NCBI GenBank assembly: GCA_035705985.1
Contig: DASSVP010000026.1
Span: forward strand, 1-13,860
Reading direction: 5' to 3'
DNA from: JACVRW01 sp035705985
GTDB taxonomy: Bacteria; Actinomycetota; Thermoleophilia; Solirubrobacterales; Thermoleophilaceae
Length of the DNA stretch: 13,860 nt
Of the stretch, positions 1 to 6,651 are shown in pieces (position 1 is the first letter of the stretch; the number at the start of each line of letters is the position of its first letter). A program made the translations under genes and the position numbers. The notes below the pieces were generated by a model that saw only the letters and a program-made list of their open reading frames with translations, did not search any database and had not been told where the DNA came from.

Positions 1-209
1 CGCTCGGGCTCATCCGCGTCGACAAGGCTGTAGTCCGCGCGCACCTGCTTGCCCTTCGGCGAGACGAGCACCGTGGTCCATGCCTCGCGGCTCGCGTCCT
101 CCACGCGCGTCACGCCGGGCCACCAGGCGGGCAGCCGCATCGGGTCGCTCACGACCTCCCACACCTCGGCGGCGGCGGCGGGCACCACCCGTTCGCGGCG
201 CACGACCAT
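1..209 (-). CDS. SRPBCC-domain protein, N-terminal part (runs off window)
   Basis: The ATG at 209 directly follows the apt stop codon (TGA at 212-210), with no gap, so translation is probably coupled to apt. The 69 visible residues begin MVVRRERVVPAAAAEVWEVV and continue with SDPMRLPAWWPGVTRVE. This is the usual N-terminus of SRPBCC (polyketide cyclase/dehydrase, START-like) proteins: a first beta strand, then a helix containing VWxxVSDPxxxPxWWPGV. The family forms a helix-grip fold with a hydrophobic cavity and serves many roles, so no substrate can be named. The gene continues past position 1, so its C-terminal part is not visible. GC-rich third positions in this frame support coding. The family call is fairly sure; the function is unknown. 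Confidence 0.8.
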   Translation of the reverse strand, partial: MVVRRERVVPAAAAEVWEVVSDPMRLPAWWPGVTRVEDASREAWTTVLVSPKGKQVRADYSLVDADEPE

Positions 210-731
210 TCACGCGCCGTCCACGGGGACGAGCGAGCGCACGTCGTAGCCCTGGAGCTGCTCGCGACCGTTCAGGAAGGCGAGCTCGATCACGAACGCG
301 CATCCTGCCACGACGCCGCCCGCCTGCTCCACGAGGCCGCACAGCGCCCCGGGCGTGCCGCCGGTCGCGAGCAGGTCGTCGTGCACCATCAGTCGCGAGC
401 CGTCCCGGATCGCGTCCGAGTGCACCTCCAGCGCGTCCACACCGTACTCGAGCGCGTATTCGACCGACCACACCTCGCGCGGGAGCTTGCCCGGTTTGCG
501 CGCCAGTACGAAGCCGGCGCCCGCCGCCGCGGCCACGGCCGCTCCGAGCACGAACCCGCGCGCCTCGGCGGAGACGACGTAGTCGATCTCCCACTCGCGC
601 GCCATCTCCGCGAGGAGGTCCACCGTGAAGCGGAGCGCCTCGGGGTCGAGGAACAGCGGCGTGATGTCCTTGAAGACGATCCCCGGCTTCGGGAAGTCCG
701 GGATGTCCTGGATGTAATCCTCGAGGCGCAC
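210..731 (-). CDS. apt: Adenine phosphoribosyltransferase
   Basis: This enzyme converts adenine and PRPP to AMP and diphosphate (purine salvage, cytosolic). The 173 residues match the usual APT length of about 170-180. The N-terminus, with DIPDFPKPGIVFKDITPL at residues 9-26, is typical of the family. SAEARGF (54-60) is the conserved loop after the first strand. The PRPP-binding motif is LMVHDDLLATGGT at 114-126, with His117 before the Asp-Asp pair. The start is GTG at 731, 10 bp after the MerR stop codon, and no strong Shine-Dalgarno sequence is visible there. In many bacteria apt lies next to relA; here it instead follows a garA-ftsR type gene pair. The assignment is secure. Confidence 0.95.
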   Translation of the reverse strand: MRLEDYIQDIPDFPKPGIVFKDITPLFLDPEALRFTVDLLAEMAREWEIDYVVSAEARGFVLGAAVAAAAGAGFVLARKPGKLPREVWSVEYALEYGVDALEVHSDAIRDGSRLMVHDDLLATGGTPGALCGLVEQAGGVVAGCAFVIELAFLNGREQLQGYDVRSLVPVDGA

Positions 732-741
732 GCGCCCGCGG

Positions 742-1479
742 TCAGCGCGCCAGCTTGCGCAGGTCCCGGATCAGGAGCAGGTGCTTGAGATGGGAGGCCA
801 CGGCGGCGAGGTTCTCGAGCGCCTCCACGGCCTCCTTGCGCCGCTCCGGGTTTCGCGAGCGCAGCGCCGGGGCGAGGATCTGCTCGAGCAGCGCCGCCTC
901 GCGGTCCGCGGAGGTGCGGAACACGCGCAGGTTGCGGCCGCCGACGCCGAAGCGCTTCAGCTCACCGACCGCGCGGATGATCTCGCGCTCGGTGTCGTCG
1001 TAGAGCGTCTCGCCGTCGTGGCGCTCGCCCTTGATCACGCCGAAGTCCTCGAGCTCCTTCACGAGCGCCTGGTCCGCTCCCGTTTCCTCGAGTACCTCGG
1101 ACAGGTGGTAGAGCGAGCCCGGGCCGCGGAGGGCGAAGCTGGTCCTGCGGACGGCGCCGCCGCGCCCCTCGGGATTGTCGGGCTTGGCCGCCACGTCGTC
1201 GGCGCGGCCGGCCGCGAGCTCCTGCCGAATCACCCGCAGCGGCAGGAACTCGTCGCGCTGGAGGCGGAGTATGGTGCGGAGCCGGTCCACGTCGGCGGCC
1301 GCGTAGAGCCGGTAGCCGCCCGGCGTGCGCCTGGGCGCGAGCAGCTTCTGGTCCTCGAGGTAGCGGATCTTCGAGATCGAGATGTCCGGGAACTCACGCT
1401 CGAGCTGCTTGCAGACCGCGCCGATCGTGAGCGCCTTCTCCTTGCGCGGCGGGGCCTCGCTCCTGACCTCGGTGCTCAC
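742..1479 (-). CDS. ftsR: MerR-family regulator of the FtsR/Rv1828 type
   Basis: This 245-residue protein has an N-terminal MerR winged-helix domain at about residues 17-86. Visible parts are LTIGAVCKQL, SISKIRYLEDQKLLAPRRTP and GGYRLYAAADVDRLRTILRL. A longer helical C-terminal region follows (EVLEETGADQALVKELEDFG, then helices to residue 245) without the Cys ligands of metal-sensing MerR proteins. The insert at 90-125 is low complexity. In Mycobacterium tuberculosis (Rv1828) and Corynebacterium glutamicum (FtsR) the same MerR type sits directly after the FHA gene garA/odhI, and FtsR activates ftsZ. The same order here supports the assignment. The start is GTG at 1479, overlapping the FHA stop as GTGA. 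A GGAGGAG ribosome site lies at 1488-1482. The family is secure; the ftsZ role is inferred from homologs. Confidence 0.85.
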   Translation of the reverse strand: MSTEVRSEAPPRKEKALTIGAVCKQLEREFPDISISKIRYLEDQKLLAPRRTPGGYRLYAAADVDRLRTILRLQRDEFLPLRVIRQELAAGRADDVAAKPDNPEGRGGAVRRTSFALRGPGSLYHLSEVLEETGADQALVKELEDFGVIKGERHDGETLYDDTEREIIRAVGELKRFGVGGRNLRVFRTSADREAALLEQILAPALRSRNPERRKEAVEALENLAAVASHLKHLLLIRDLRKLAR

Positions 1480-1943
1480 CGCTCCTCCAGGTAGGTCAGC
1501 TTGTACTTGCCCACCTGGAGCTCGTCGCCGTTCTGCAGGCGGTGCGACTCGATCCGGCGGCGGTTCACGTAGGTCCCGTTGAGCGAGCCCAGGTCGTCGA
1601 TGTACAGCCCGTCACGGCGCCGCACGAGCAGCGCGTGGTTGCGGGACACGGTCACGTCGTCGAGGAAGACCTCGGCGTCCGGGCTGCGGCCGATGGTGCT
1701 GCGCTCACCCGTGAGGTTGAACGCCTCGCCCGAGCGCCCTCCGCCCGACCGGATCACGAGCGTGGCGCCCTCGTGGGTCATCGTGTCGAGGTCCACCGGA
1801 CGGAGCTCGCCGGTCTCGTCCACCTGGTAGACCTCGGTCGTGTCGCCCTGCTTCGCCTCGGCCTGGTCGCCCAGGAAGGCGCCGCACTTCTGGCAGTAGT
1901 TCGCGCCCTCGGCGTTGGCGAAGCCGCACTCCGGGCAGTGCAT
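1476..1943 (-). CDS. garA: Zinc-ribbon FHA protein, GarA/OdhI-like
   Basis: The protein has 155 residues. Residues 3-20 form a zinc ribbon with Cys3-x2-Cys6 and Cys17-x2-Cys20. A linker follows with GDTTEVYQV (33-41), resembling the ETTSV phospho-threonine motif that PknB/PknG-type kinases modify in GarA and OdhI. The C-terminal FHA domain (about 60-152) keeps the phosphopeptide-binding set: Gly85-Arg86, Ser100-Arg101-x-His103 and Asn122-Gly123. The stretches FLDDVTVSR and GSLNGTYVN are characteristic of GarA/OdhI. In those proteins phosphorylation makes the FHA domain bind its own tail and stop inhibiting 2-oxoglutarate dehydrogenase. GarA itself has no zinc ribbon, so that part is a variation. 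The ATG at 1943 lies 2 bp after the upstream stop codon, and the gene overlaps the MerR gene by 4 bases. The metabolic target here is inferred. Confidence 0.85.
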   Translation of the reverse strand: MHCPECGFANAEGANYCQKCGAFLGDQAEAKQGDTTEVYQVDETGELRPVDLDTMTHEGATLVIRSGGGRSGEAFNLTGERSTIGRSPDAEVFLDDVTVSRNHALLVRRRDGLYIDDLGSLNGTYVNRRRIESHRLQNGDELQVGKYKLTYLEER

Positions 1944-1945
1944 CG

Positions 1946-2206
1946 CTACTCGATGTCCGCGTCCGCCGGGATGCCCTTGCCCGCGAGGATGTCCGTCAGC
2001 TGCTGGACGTCGGCACCGCTGATCACGGTCTCGCCCTCCTCGTGCTTCTTGCGGAGCCGGTTCACGAGCTCCGCACGCAGGATGTCGATCTTGCCGTGGA
2101 GGATCCGGCGCTTGTAGGAGATCTCCTGCTCCTCCTCAGTGAGCTGCTGGATGAGCTCCTTCAGCTCGTTGTCAGAGAGCGCGCCGAGATCAGGGAACGT
2201 GTCCAA
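1946..2206 (-). CDS. rsiG: RsiG-like small helical protein with c-di-GMP-type motif
   Basis: The protein is small, charged and predicted to be helical. It is 86 residues long from the chosen TTG at 2206; a TTG at 2254 in the same frame would give 102. The later start is preferred because it has a good ribosome site (GGAAAGGA at 2219-2212, spacer of 5) and because the earlier one lies inside a palindrome. Residues 26-41 (EQEISYKRRILHGKID) fit the signature E-x3-S-x2-R-x3-[Q/H]-x3-D, with Glu26, Ser30, Arg33, His37 and Asp41. This matches the c-di-GMP-binding motif of RsiG, the anti-sigma factor that holds WhiG in Streptomyces. Streptomyces RsiG has two copies, whereas the Rubrobacter form has one and works as a homodimer. 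One copy is seen here, with His in place of Gln. No WhiG gene lies in the window. Confidence 0.7.
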   Translation of the reverse strand: MDTFPDLGALSDNELKELIQQLTEEEQEISYKRRILHGKIDILRAELVNRLRKKHEEGETVISGADVQQLTDILAGKGIPADADIE

Positions 2207-2211
2207 TGCGG

Positions 2212-2219
2212 TCCTTTCC
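2212..2219 (-). promoter_or_regulatory. Ribosome binding site deciding the rsiG-like start
   Basis: On the minus strand GGAAAGGA is followed by a 5-base spacer and TTG at 2206. It is one of the clearer Shine-Dalgarno matches in the window. It supports the 86-residue form over the start at 2254, which has no comparable site. Confidence 0.55.
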
Positions 2220-2236
2220 AGAAACGAGGATGGGCG

Positions 2237-2242
2237 ACTATA
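2237..2242 (-). promoter_or_regulatory. Candidate -10 element of an internal promoter
   Basis: TATAGT on the minus strand stands out in GC-rich surroundings. It lies 6 bp downstream of a 19-bp palindrome and about 30 bp upstream of the preferred rsiG-like start. A transcript starting some 7 bases further on would include the GGAAAGGA ribosome site. No good TTGACA-like -35 is present at 16-18 bp; that position is occupied by the palindrome, as expected where an activator substitutes for the -35 or a repressor covers it. This is inference only. Confidence 0.4.
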
Positions 2243-2248
2243 GCGCTT

Positions 2249-2267
2249 CCTCAACCTGAGGTTGAGG
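2249..2267. promoter_or_regulatory. 19-bp palindrome, candidate MerR-type operator
   Basis: The plus strand reads CCTCAACCTGAGGTTGAGG, which has perfect 9-bp arms around one central base. It covers the pgsA stop codon (TGA at 2253-2251) and lies upstream of the rsiG-garA-ftsR gene group. MerR-family operators are dyads of about this length placed in the promoter, and MerR genes are often autoregulated. FtsR, encoded two genes downstream, is therefore the natural candidate binder. No T-run follows, so a terminator is unlikely. The dyad is seen directly; its role is inferred. Confidence 0.6.
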
Positions 2268-2877
2268 CTTCACGCATCGCCCGCACACCATCTTGCAGGT
2301 ACCGGAGCGTGGCCGCAAGCGTCATTGCGATTCCCACGTACAGCACGACGTCCAGCACCCAGCCGTCGATCACGAGCGCGAGGGCGAGCGCGCTCATCAC
2401 CGGCCAGACGGCCCACCGGCCCAGCATCGAGACGCTGAGGTCGAAGTCGCGGCGCAGCGCGAGCTGCGTGAGCACGAGCATGAACAGCTCGCGCGCGGCC
2501 AGCACGGCCAGCGCCCAGCGCGGCAGCGTCTCGTAGTGCCAGGCCACCACGGCCCCGGACACCACGAGCAGCCTGTCCGTGAACGGGTCGAGCAGAGCCC
2601 CGAGCCGGCTGTACTGGCCGGTAACGCGCGCCGCCATGCCGTCGAAGTAGTCGCTCCAGGCGATGAAGGCGAACAGCGCGAAGGCGATCCCGGAGCGGCC
2701 ATCGCCTGAGCTCAGCCCGAGCGCCAGGAACAGCGGCACGAGCGCCAGCCGCGCGAAGCCGATCGCGTTCGGGATCGTCCACGGGTTGAGCGGCTCGCCC
2801 TTTCGCGTCTGCGGCGGCGGGCCGCCGGAGCGGTCGAGCCCGACCAGCCGCCGGAACGTCAGGGGAGGGTCCGCCAC
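2251..2877 (-). CDS. pgsA: CDP-alcohol phosphatidyltransferase (phosphatidylglycerophosphate synthase type)
   Basis: This membrane enzyme displaces CMP from CDP-diacylglycerol with an alcohol. The closest match in style is PgsA, which uses glycerol-3-phosphate to make phosphatidylglycerophosphate. The CDP-alcohol motif D-x2-D-G-x2-A-R-x8-G-x3-D-x3-D is complete: Asp76, Asp79-Gly80, Ala83-Arg84, Gly93, Asp97 and Asp101. TIPNAIGFARLALVPLFLA (34-52) is the usual first membrane helix, and about six hydrophobic segments are visible in 208 residues. A 30-residue Pro/Arg-rich N-terminal tail precedes it. The GTG start at 2877 overlaps the proS end by 19 bases; no later in-frame ATG exists, so the exact start is uncertain. 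Its substrate would come from cdsA in the same window. Another alcohol substrate, such as inositol phosphate, cannot be excluded. Confidence 0.85.
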   Translation of the reverse strand: MADPPLTFRRLVGLDRSGGPPPQTRKGEPLNPWTIPNAIGFARLALVPLFLALGLSSGDGRSGIAFALFAFIAWSDYFDGMAARVTGQYSRLGALLDPFTDRLLVVSGAVVAWHYETLPRWALAVLAARELFMLVLTQLALRRDFDLSVSMLGRWAVWPVMSALALALVIDGWVLDVVLYVGIAMTLAATLRYLQDGVRAMREASTSG

Positions 2878-4559
2878 AGCTCAGCCGCCGCCTCCGCGGC
2901 GCCCTCGAGCGGCAGGGATCCCTTCTCCTGGCCGCGCCTGACCTGGAACTCGATCTCACCCGCCTCGACGCTCTTCTTGCCGATCGTCACGCGCAGCGGG
3001 CAGCCGAGCAGCTCGGCATCGGCGAACTTCTGGCCCGGGCTGAGGTCGTCGCGGTCGTCGTAGAGCACATCGAGGCCGAGCTCGCGCAGGTCGTCGTACA
3101 GCCGGTCGGAGAGTGAGCGCGGCTCCTCCCCCGGCTTGCCGAGCGTCACCAGCTCGACGTCGAAGGGCGCGACCGCCCGCGGCCACGAGATCCCCTGGTC
3201 GTCGGCGAACTGCTCGATCGCGGCGGCCACGATGCGGGCCGGCCCGATGCCGTAGGAGCCCATCCAGATTGCCTGCTCCTTGCCCTCCTCGTCGAGGTAG
3301 CGCGCCCCCAGCGGCTCCGAGTAGCGCGTCCCGAGCTTGAAGATGTTGCCCACCTCGATCGCCGGCTCGATGCGGATCGGGCCGCCGGCCGGGTCGAGGT
3401 CGCCGGCCTCGACGCGCCGCACGTCCACCCACTGGGGATCGAAATCGCGGCCTGGCTCGACCCCCTTCACGTGCACGTCGGGCTCGTTGCCGCCCGCCAC
3501 CAGGCCCGCCAGGCCGCGGAGCGCCTCGTCCGCGAGCACCGGCACGGGCGCGCCGACCGGGCCGATGAAGCCGGGCTCTGCCCCGAACTTGCCACGCACC
3601 TCCTCAGGCTCCGCCGCCCGGAACGGAGTGCCGAGCGCGTTCTGGAGCTTGATCTCGTTCAGCCGATGGTCGCCGCGGATCACCACCAGTAAGGGGCCGC
3701 GGCCCTCCGCCAGCACCGGGAAGGCCTTGACGATCGCGCCGGGCGGCACCGCGAGCTGCCCGCAGACTGCCTCCACGGTCGCGGCGCCGGGGGTCCGGAC
3801 CTCCTCGGGCGCGGGCAACGGCTCGGGCAGGCCCTCCACGGGCTGCGGGGTGGCGCTCGCGATCTCGACGTTCGCGGCGTACCCGGCGTCGGAGAGGGCG
3901 ACGTCGTTCTCGCCCGCCGCGCAGGGCGCCATGTACTCGTGCGCGCCCGTGCCGCCCATCATTCCCACGTCCGACTCGACCCGGTACCACTCGAGCCCCG
4001 TCCGGTCGAAGATGCGGTCGTACGCCTCGATGTACAGCCCGTAGGAGGCCTCGAGGCCCTCCGCGTCGCGGTCGAACGAGTACGCGTCCTTCATGATGAA
4101 CTCGCGGGTCCGGAGCAGCCCCGCGCGAGGGCGCGGCTCGTCGCGCTCCTTCGTCTGGAAGTGATAGAGCAGCTTGGGCAGGTCGCGGTAGGAGCGCACC
4201 TCACGGGCGATGTGGAAGGTCAGGTTCTCCTCGTGCGTCATCGCGAGGACCAGCTCGGCGCCGCGCCGGTCCTGCAGCTTGAACACCTCGTCGATGTCGT
4301 AGCGCCCGGTTTGCCTCCAGAGCTCGGCGGGCTGGAGCACGGGCATCAGCATTTCCCCGGCGCCGATCGCATCCAGCTCCTCGCGCACGATCTGCTCGAC
4401 CTTCCGGTGTGCTCGCCAGCCTGCGGGGAGGAAGGTCCAGAGGCCGGCCGCGAGCTGGCGCGCGAGTCCCGCTCGCACGACCAGGCGGTGCGAGGTCGCC
4501 TCCGCGTCGGCGGGCGCCTCCTTCTCGGTCGGCAGGAAGTACCGGGAAAGGCGGGTCAC
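2859..4559 (-). CDS. proS: Prolyl-tRNA synthetase, bacterial type with editing domain
   Basis: ProS charges tRNA(Pro) with proline in the cytosol. The 566 residues match the bacterial form, which carries an editing (INS) domain between class II motifs 2 and 3. The N-terminus RLSRYFLPTEKEAPADAEA is typical. THEE (108-111) and the motif 2 region RPRAGLLRTREFIMKDAYSF (143-162) form the active site. The INS domain spans roughly residues 230-400. Motif 3 is in the SYGIGPARIVAAAIEQ segment, followed by the anticodon-binding domain (AVAPFDVELV to the end). The GTG at 4559 is the first codon after a divergent intergenic region and has no Shine-Dalgarno sequence, which suggests a leaderless message. 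It appears to be the first gene of the minus-strand group proS-pgsA. Confidence 0.97.
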   Translation of the reverse strand: MTRLSRYFLPTEKEAPADAEATSHRLVVRAGLARQLAAGLWTFLPAGWRAHRKVEQIVREELDAIGAGEMLMPVLQPAELWRQTGRYDIDEVFKLQDRRGAELVLAMTHEENLTFHIAREVRSYRDLPKLLYHFQTKERDEPRPRAGLLRTREFIMKDAYSFDRDAEGLEASYGLYIEAYDRIFDRTGLEWYRVESDVGMMGGTGAHEYMAPCAAGENDVALSDAGYAANVEIASATPQPVEGLPEPLPAPEEVRTPGAATVEAVCGQLAVPPGAIVKAFPVLAEGRGPLLVVIRGDHRLNEIKLQNALGTPFRAAEPEEVRGKFGAEPGFIGPVGAPVPVLADEALRGLAGLVAGGNEPDVHVKGVEPGRDFDPQWVDVRRVEAGDLDPAGGPIRIEPAIEVGNIFKLGTRYSEPLGARYLDEEGKEQAIWMGSYGIGPARIVAAAIEQFADDQGISWPRAVAPFDVELVTLGKPGEEPRSLSDRLYDDLRELGLDVLYDDRDDLSPGQKFADAELLGCPLRVTIGKKSVEAGEIEFQVRRGQEKGSLPLEGAAEAAAELWRTLP

Positions 4560-4647
4560 GGCGGGCGAGTCTATTCAGGGCACTTCAGTTCCGCGCCCGC
4601 AAAGCCGATCCACACCCGTACCGACCGCTCCGCCGGAAGACCTACAG
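4560..4647. promoter_or_regulatory. Divergent intergenic region between proS and the GGDEF/HD-GYP gene
   Basis: These 88 bp are the only divergent promoter region in the window, so both transcription units should start here. For proS, TAGACT on the minus strand (4573-4568) lies 8 bases before the GTG, the distance expected for a leaderless transcript; no clear -35 is present. A 7-bp inverted repeat (GCGGGCG at 4561-4567, CGCCCGC at 4594-4600) brackets that hexamer. TTCAG occurs twice exactly 10 bp apart (4574 and 4584). For the plus-strand gene only a weak GGAAGA ribosome site shortly before the ATG is visible, and no convincing -35/-10 pair. Confidence 0.4.
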
Positions 4648-6648
4648 ATGAACGTCTCACCCAGGCTCAGAGTAGGGCTGCACGCCTTCGGGGCGCTGGC
4701 AGGATTTGCCCTGCTCGCATACCTGCTCCATACGGCGTTGGATTTCGGCTCTCCCGAGCTGGATGACTTCTTCGAGAACTGGGTGTACTGCGGCCTGACG
4801 CTCGCCGCCGGCGGCGCGTGCGTTGCCCGCGCGATCGCGGTGGAGGATGAGCGCGCGGCCTGGCTCGTGATGGGGCTGGGCCTGATCGGCTGGACCGCCG
4901 GCGAGATCTTCTGGATCTCCTTCGTCGCGGACGACCCGAACCGGTCGTATCCCGCGGTCTCCGACATCCTCCAGCTCTCCTTCTATCCCGCGAGCTACGC
5001 GGCGCTCCTGCTGCTGGCCCGCTCCCGCACGGACGCCTTCCGCAGCAGCCTCTGGCTCGACGGCGCGATAGGCGCGCTCACGGTCGCGGCGCTGATCGCC
5101 ACACTCGCCTTCGAGCCGATCGTCGAGGCAACGAGCGGCGGCCCGGTCGAGACCGCGATCAACCTGGCCTACCCGGTCGGCGACCTGCTGCTGGTGGCGC
5201 TCGTCGTGGCGGTCTTCGGGCTGAACGGCTGGCGGCCAGACCCGGTCTGGCTCGTGCTCGGTGGCGGGCTCGTCTTCACGGCCGTCGCCGACGGGCTCTA
5301 TCTCGTACAGAGCGCGACGGACGCGCACGTCAAGGGGTCGCTCGTCGACATAGCGTGGCCGGCGTCGGCGCTGCTGGTGGCGTTCGCGGCCTGGCAGCCC
5401 GCGCGCAGGCACATCACGATCAACGACTGGCTGATCGTGACCGTCCCGGTCGGCTGCGGCGTCGTCGCGGTCCAACTGCTCGTCTACGACCACTTCGAGC
5501 AGGTGAATATCGGCGCTGTCAGCCTCGCGTCGTGGGCCCTCCTGCTCGCGCTTGCGCGCATGGCGCTCGCCTTCCTCGAGAACCAGCAGGCCCTGTCGAT
5601 GACCCACACCGAGGCCCGCACCGACTCGCTCACGGGGCTTCGCAACCGCCGAAGCCTGATGGCCGACCTCGAGGTGCAGTGCGTGCTCGCGACCCCTGCC
5701 TCGCCGCGTGCCCTGCTTCTGTTCGACCTCGACGGCTTCAAGGAGTACAACGACGCGTTCGGCCATCCCGCCGGCGACGGGCTCCTCGTGCGCCTGGCGG
5801 CTCGCCTCAGGGAGGCCGTCGGGCCGAGCGGCCATGCCTACCGGCTGGGCGGCGACGAGTTCTGCGCGCTCGTGGCGCCGGACAGGGACGGCGTCGACGC
5901 GCTCCTGGTGGCCTGCTCCGCGGCGCTCAACGAGCGCGGCGAGGGCTTCGAGGTGACCTGCTCTTTCGGCTCGGTGCTGCTGCCCGAGGAGGCGTCGAGT
6001 CCCTCCCAGGCGCTCCAACTCGCCGACCGCCGCATGTATGCCCGCAAGGGCGGCCGCCGCATGTCGGCCGGCCGCCAGTCCCGCGACGTCCTGCTGCGGA
6101 CTCTGTCCGAGCGGCGCCCCGACCTCCATCTCCGGATTCGCGACATCGGGGAGCTGGCGCTGGCGGTCGGGCGCGAACTGCAGATGGGGCCCGAGGGCCT
6201 CGACGAGGTGGCGCGCGCCGCGGAGCTCCACGACGTGGGGAAGATCGCGGTGCCCGACGCCATCCTCGACAAGCCGGGCTCGCTCGATCCCGTCGAGTGG
6301 AGCTTCATGCGGCACCACCCACTGATCGGCGAGCGGATCCTGCTCGCAGCCCCCGCGCTTCGCCCCGTTGCGCGCCTGGTTCGCTCGAGCCACGAGCGCT
6401 GGGACGGGGGCGGCTATCCGGACGGCCTACGGGGGGACGAGATCCCGTTGGGCGCGCGCGTCGTGGCCGTCTGCGACGCCTTCGACGCCATGACGACGGA
6501 GCGTCCGTACCGCGATTCGGTGAGCGAGGATGCCGCCCTTGCGGAGCTCCGCCGCTGTGCGGGGACGCAGTTCGACCCGGTCGTGGTAGAGGCGTTTTGC
6601 AGGGTGATTGCGAGGGAACGTCCGGCACATGGAGAACTATCTCTCTAG
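4648..6648 (+). CDS. Membrane GGDEF plus HD-GYP c-di-GMP signalling protein
   Basis: The protein has 666 residues. The first 305 hold about eight to ten hydrophobic helices and no recognised sensor domain. The GGDEF domain (about 315-470) starts near TDSLTGLRN and has an intact GGDEF at 401-405, so diguanylate cyclase activity is expected. The RxxD inhibitory site normally found just upstream is absent (GPSG stands there). The HD-GYP domain (about 490-650) has HDVGK at 528-532, the MRHHPLIGERIL segment and ERWDGGGYPDGL after His582, and would hydrolyse c-di-GMP. Two usual metal-ligand positions look changed: Arg496 where a His is expected, and Ser581 in place of the first His of HHE. Phosphodiesterase activity is therefore uncertain. 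The gene lies opposite in direction to its neighbours, and a small gene follows 3 bp downstream. Confidence 0.9.
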   Translation: MNVSPRLRVGLHAFGALAGFALLAYLLHTALDFGSPELDDFFENWVYCGLTLAAGGACVARAIAVEDERAAWLVMGLGLIGWTAGEIFWISFVADDPNRSYPAVSDILQLSFYPASYAALLLLARSRTDAFRSSLWLDGAIGALTVAALIATLAFEPIVEATSGGPVETAINLAYPVGDLLLVALVVAVFGLNGWRPDPVWLVLGGGLVFTAVADGLYLVQSATDAHVKGSLVDIAWPASALLVAFAAWQPARRHITINDWLIVTVPVGCGVVAVQLLVYDHFEQVNIGAVSLASWALLLALARMALAFLENQQALSMTHTEARTDSLTGLRNRRSLMADLEVQCVLATPASPRALLLFDLDGFKEYNDAFGHPAGDGLLVRLAARLREAVGPSGHAYRLGGDEFCALVAPDRDGVDALLVACSAALNERGEGFEVTCSFGSVLLPEEASSPSQALQLADRRMYARKGGRRMSAGRQSRDVLLRTLSERRPDLHLRIRDIGELALAVGRELQMGPEGLDEVARAAELHDVGKIAVPDAILDKPGSLDPVEWSFMRHHPLIGERILLAAPALRPVARLVRSSHERWDGGGYPDGLRGDEIPLGARVVAVCDAFDAMTTERPYRDSVSEDAALAELRRCAGTQFDPVVVEAFCRVIARERPAHGELSL

Positions 6649-6651
6649 GTC

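Noticed and set aside
10..594. A minus-strand frame spanning apt and the SRPBCC gene
   Set aside because: It is a shifted frame of apt with an Arg/Gly-rich translation; the APT motifs lie in the other frame.
728..745. GC-rich dyad at the ftsR/apt junction
   Set aside because: It is short and made only of alternating G and C, which is common by chance here.
2207..2254. Longer rsiG-like form starting at TTG 2254
   Set aside because: It has no ribosome site and starts inside the palindrome and upstream of the -10-like hexamer. It is kept only as an alternative, because TTGA overlap coupling with pgsA is possible.
4657..6393. A 578-codon open frame on the minus strand opposite the GGDEF/HD-GYP gene
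   Set aside because: The plus strand carries clear domains. The antisense translation is low complexity (Arg, Glu, Ala, His) with no recognisable motif.
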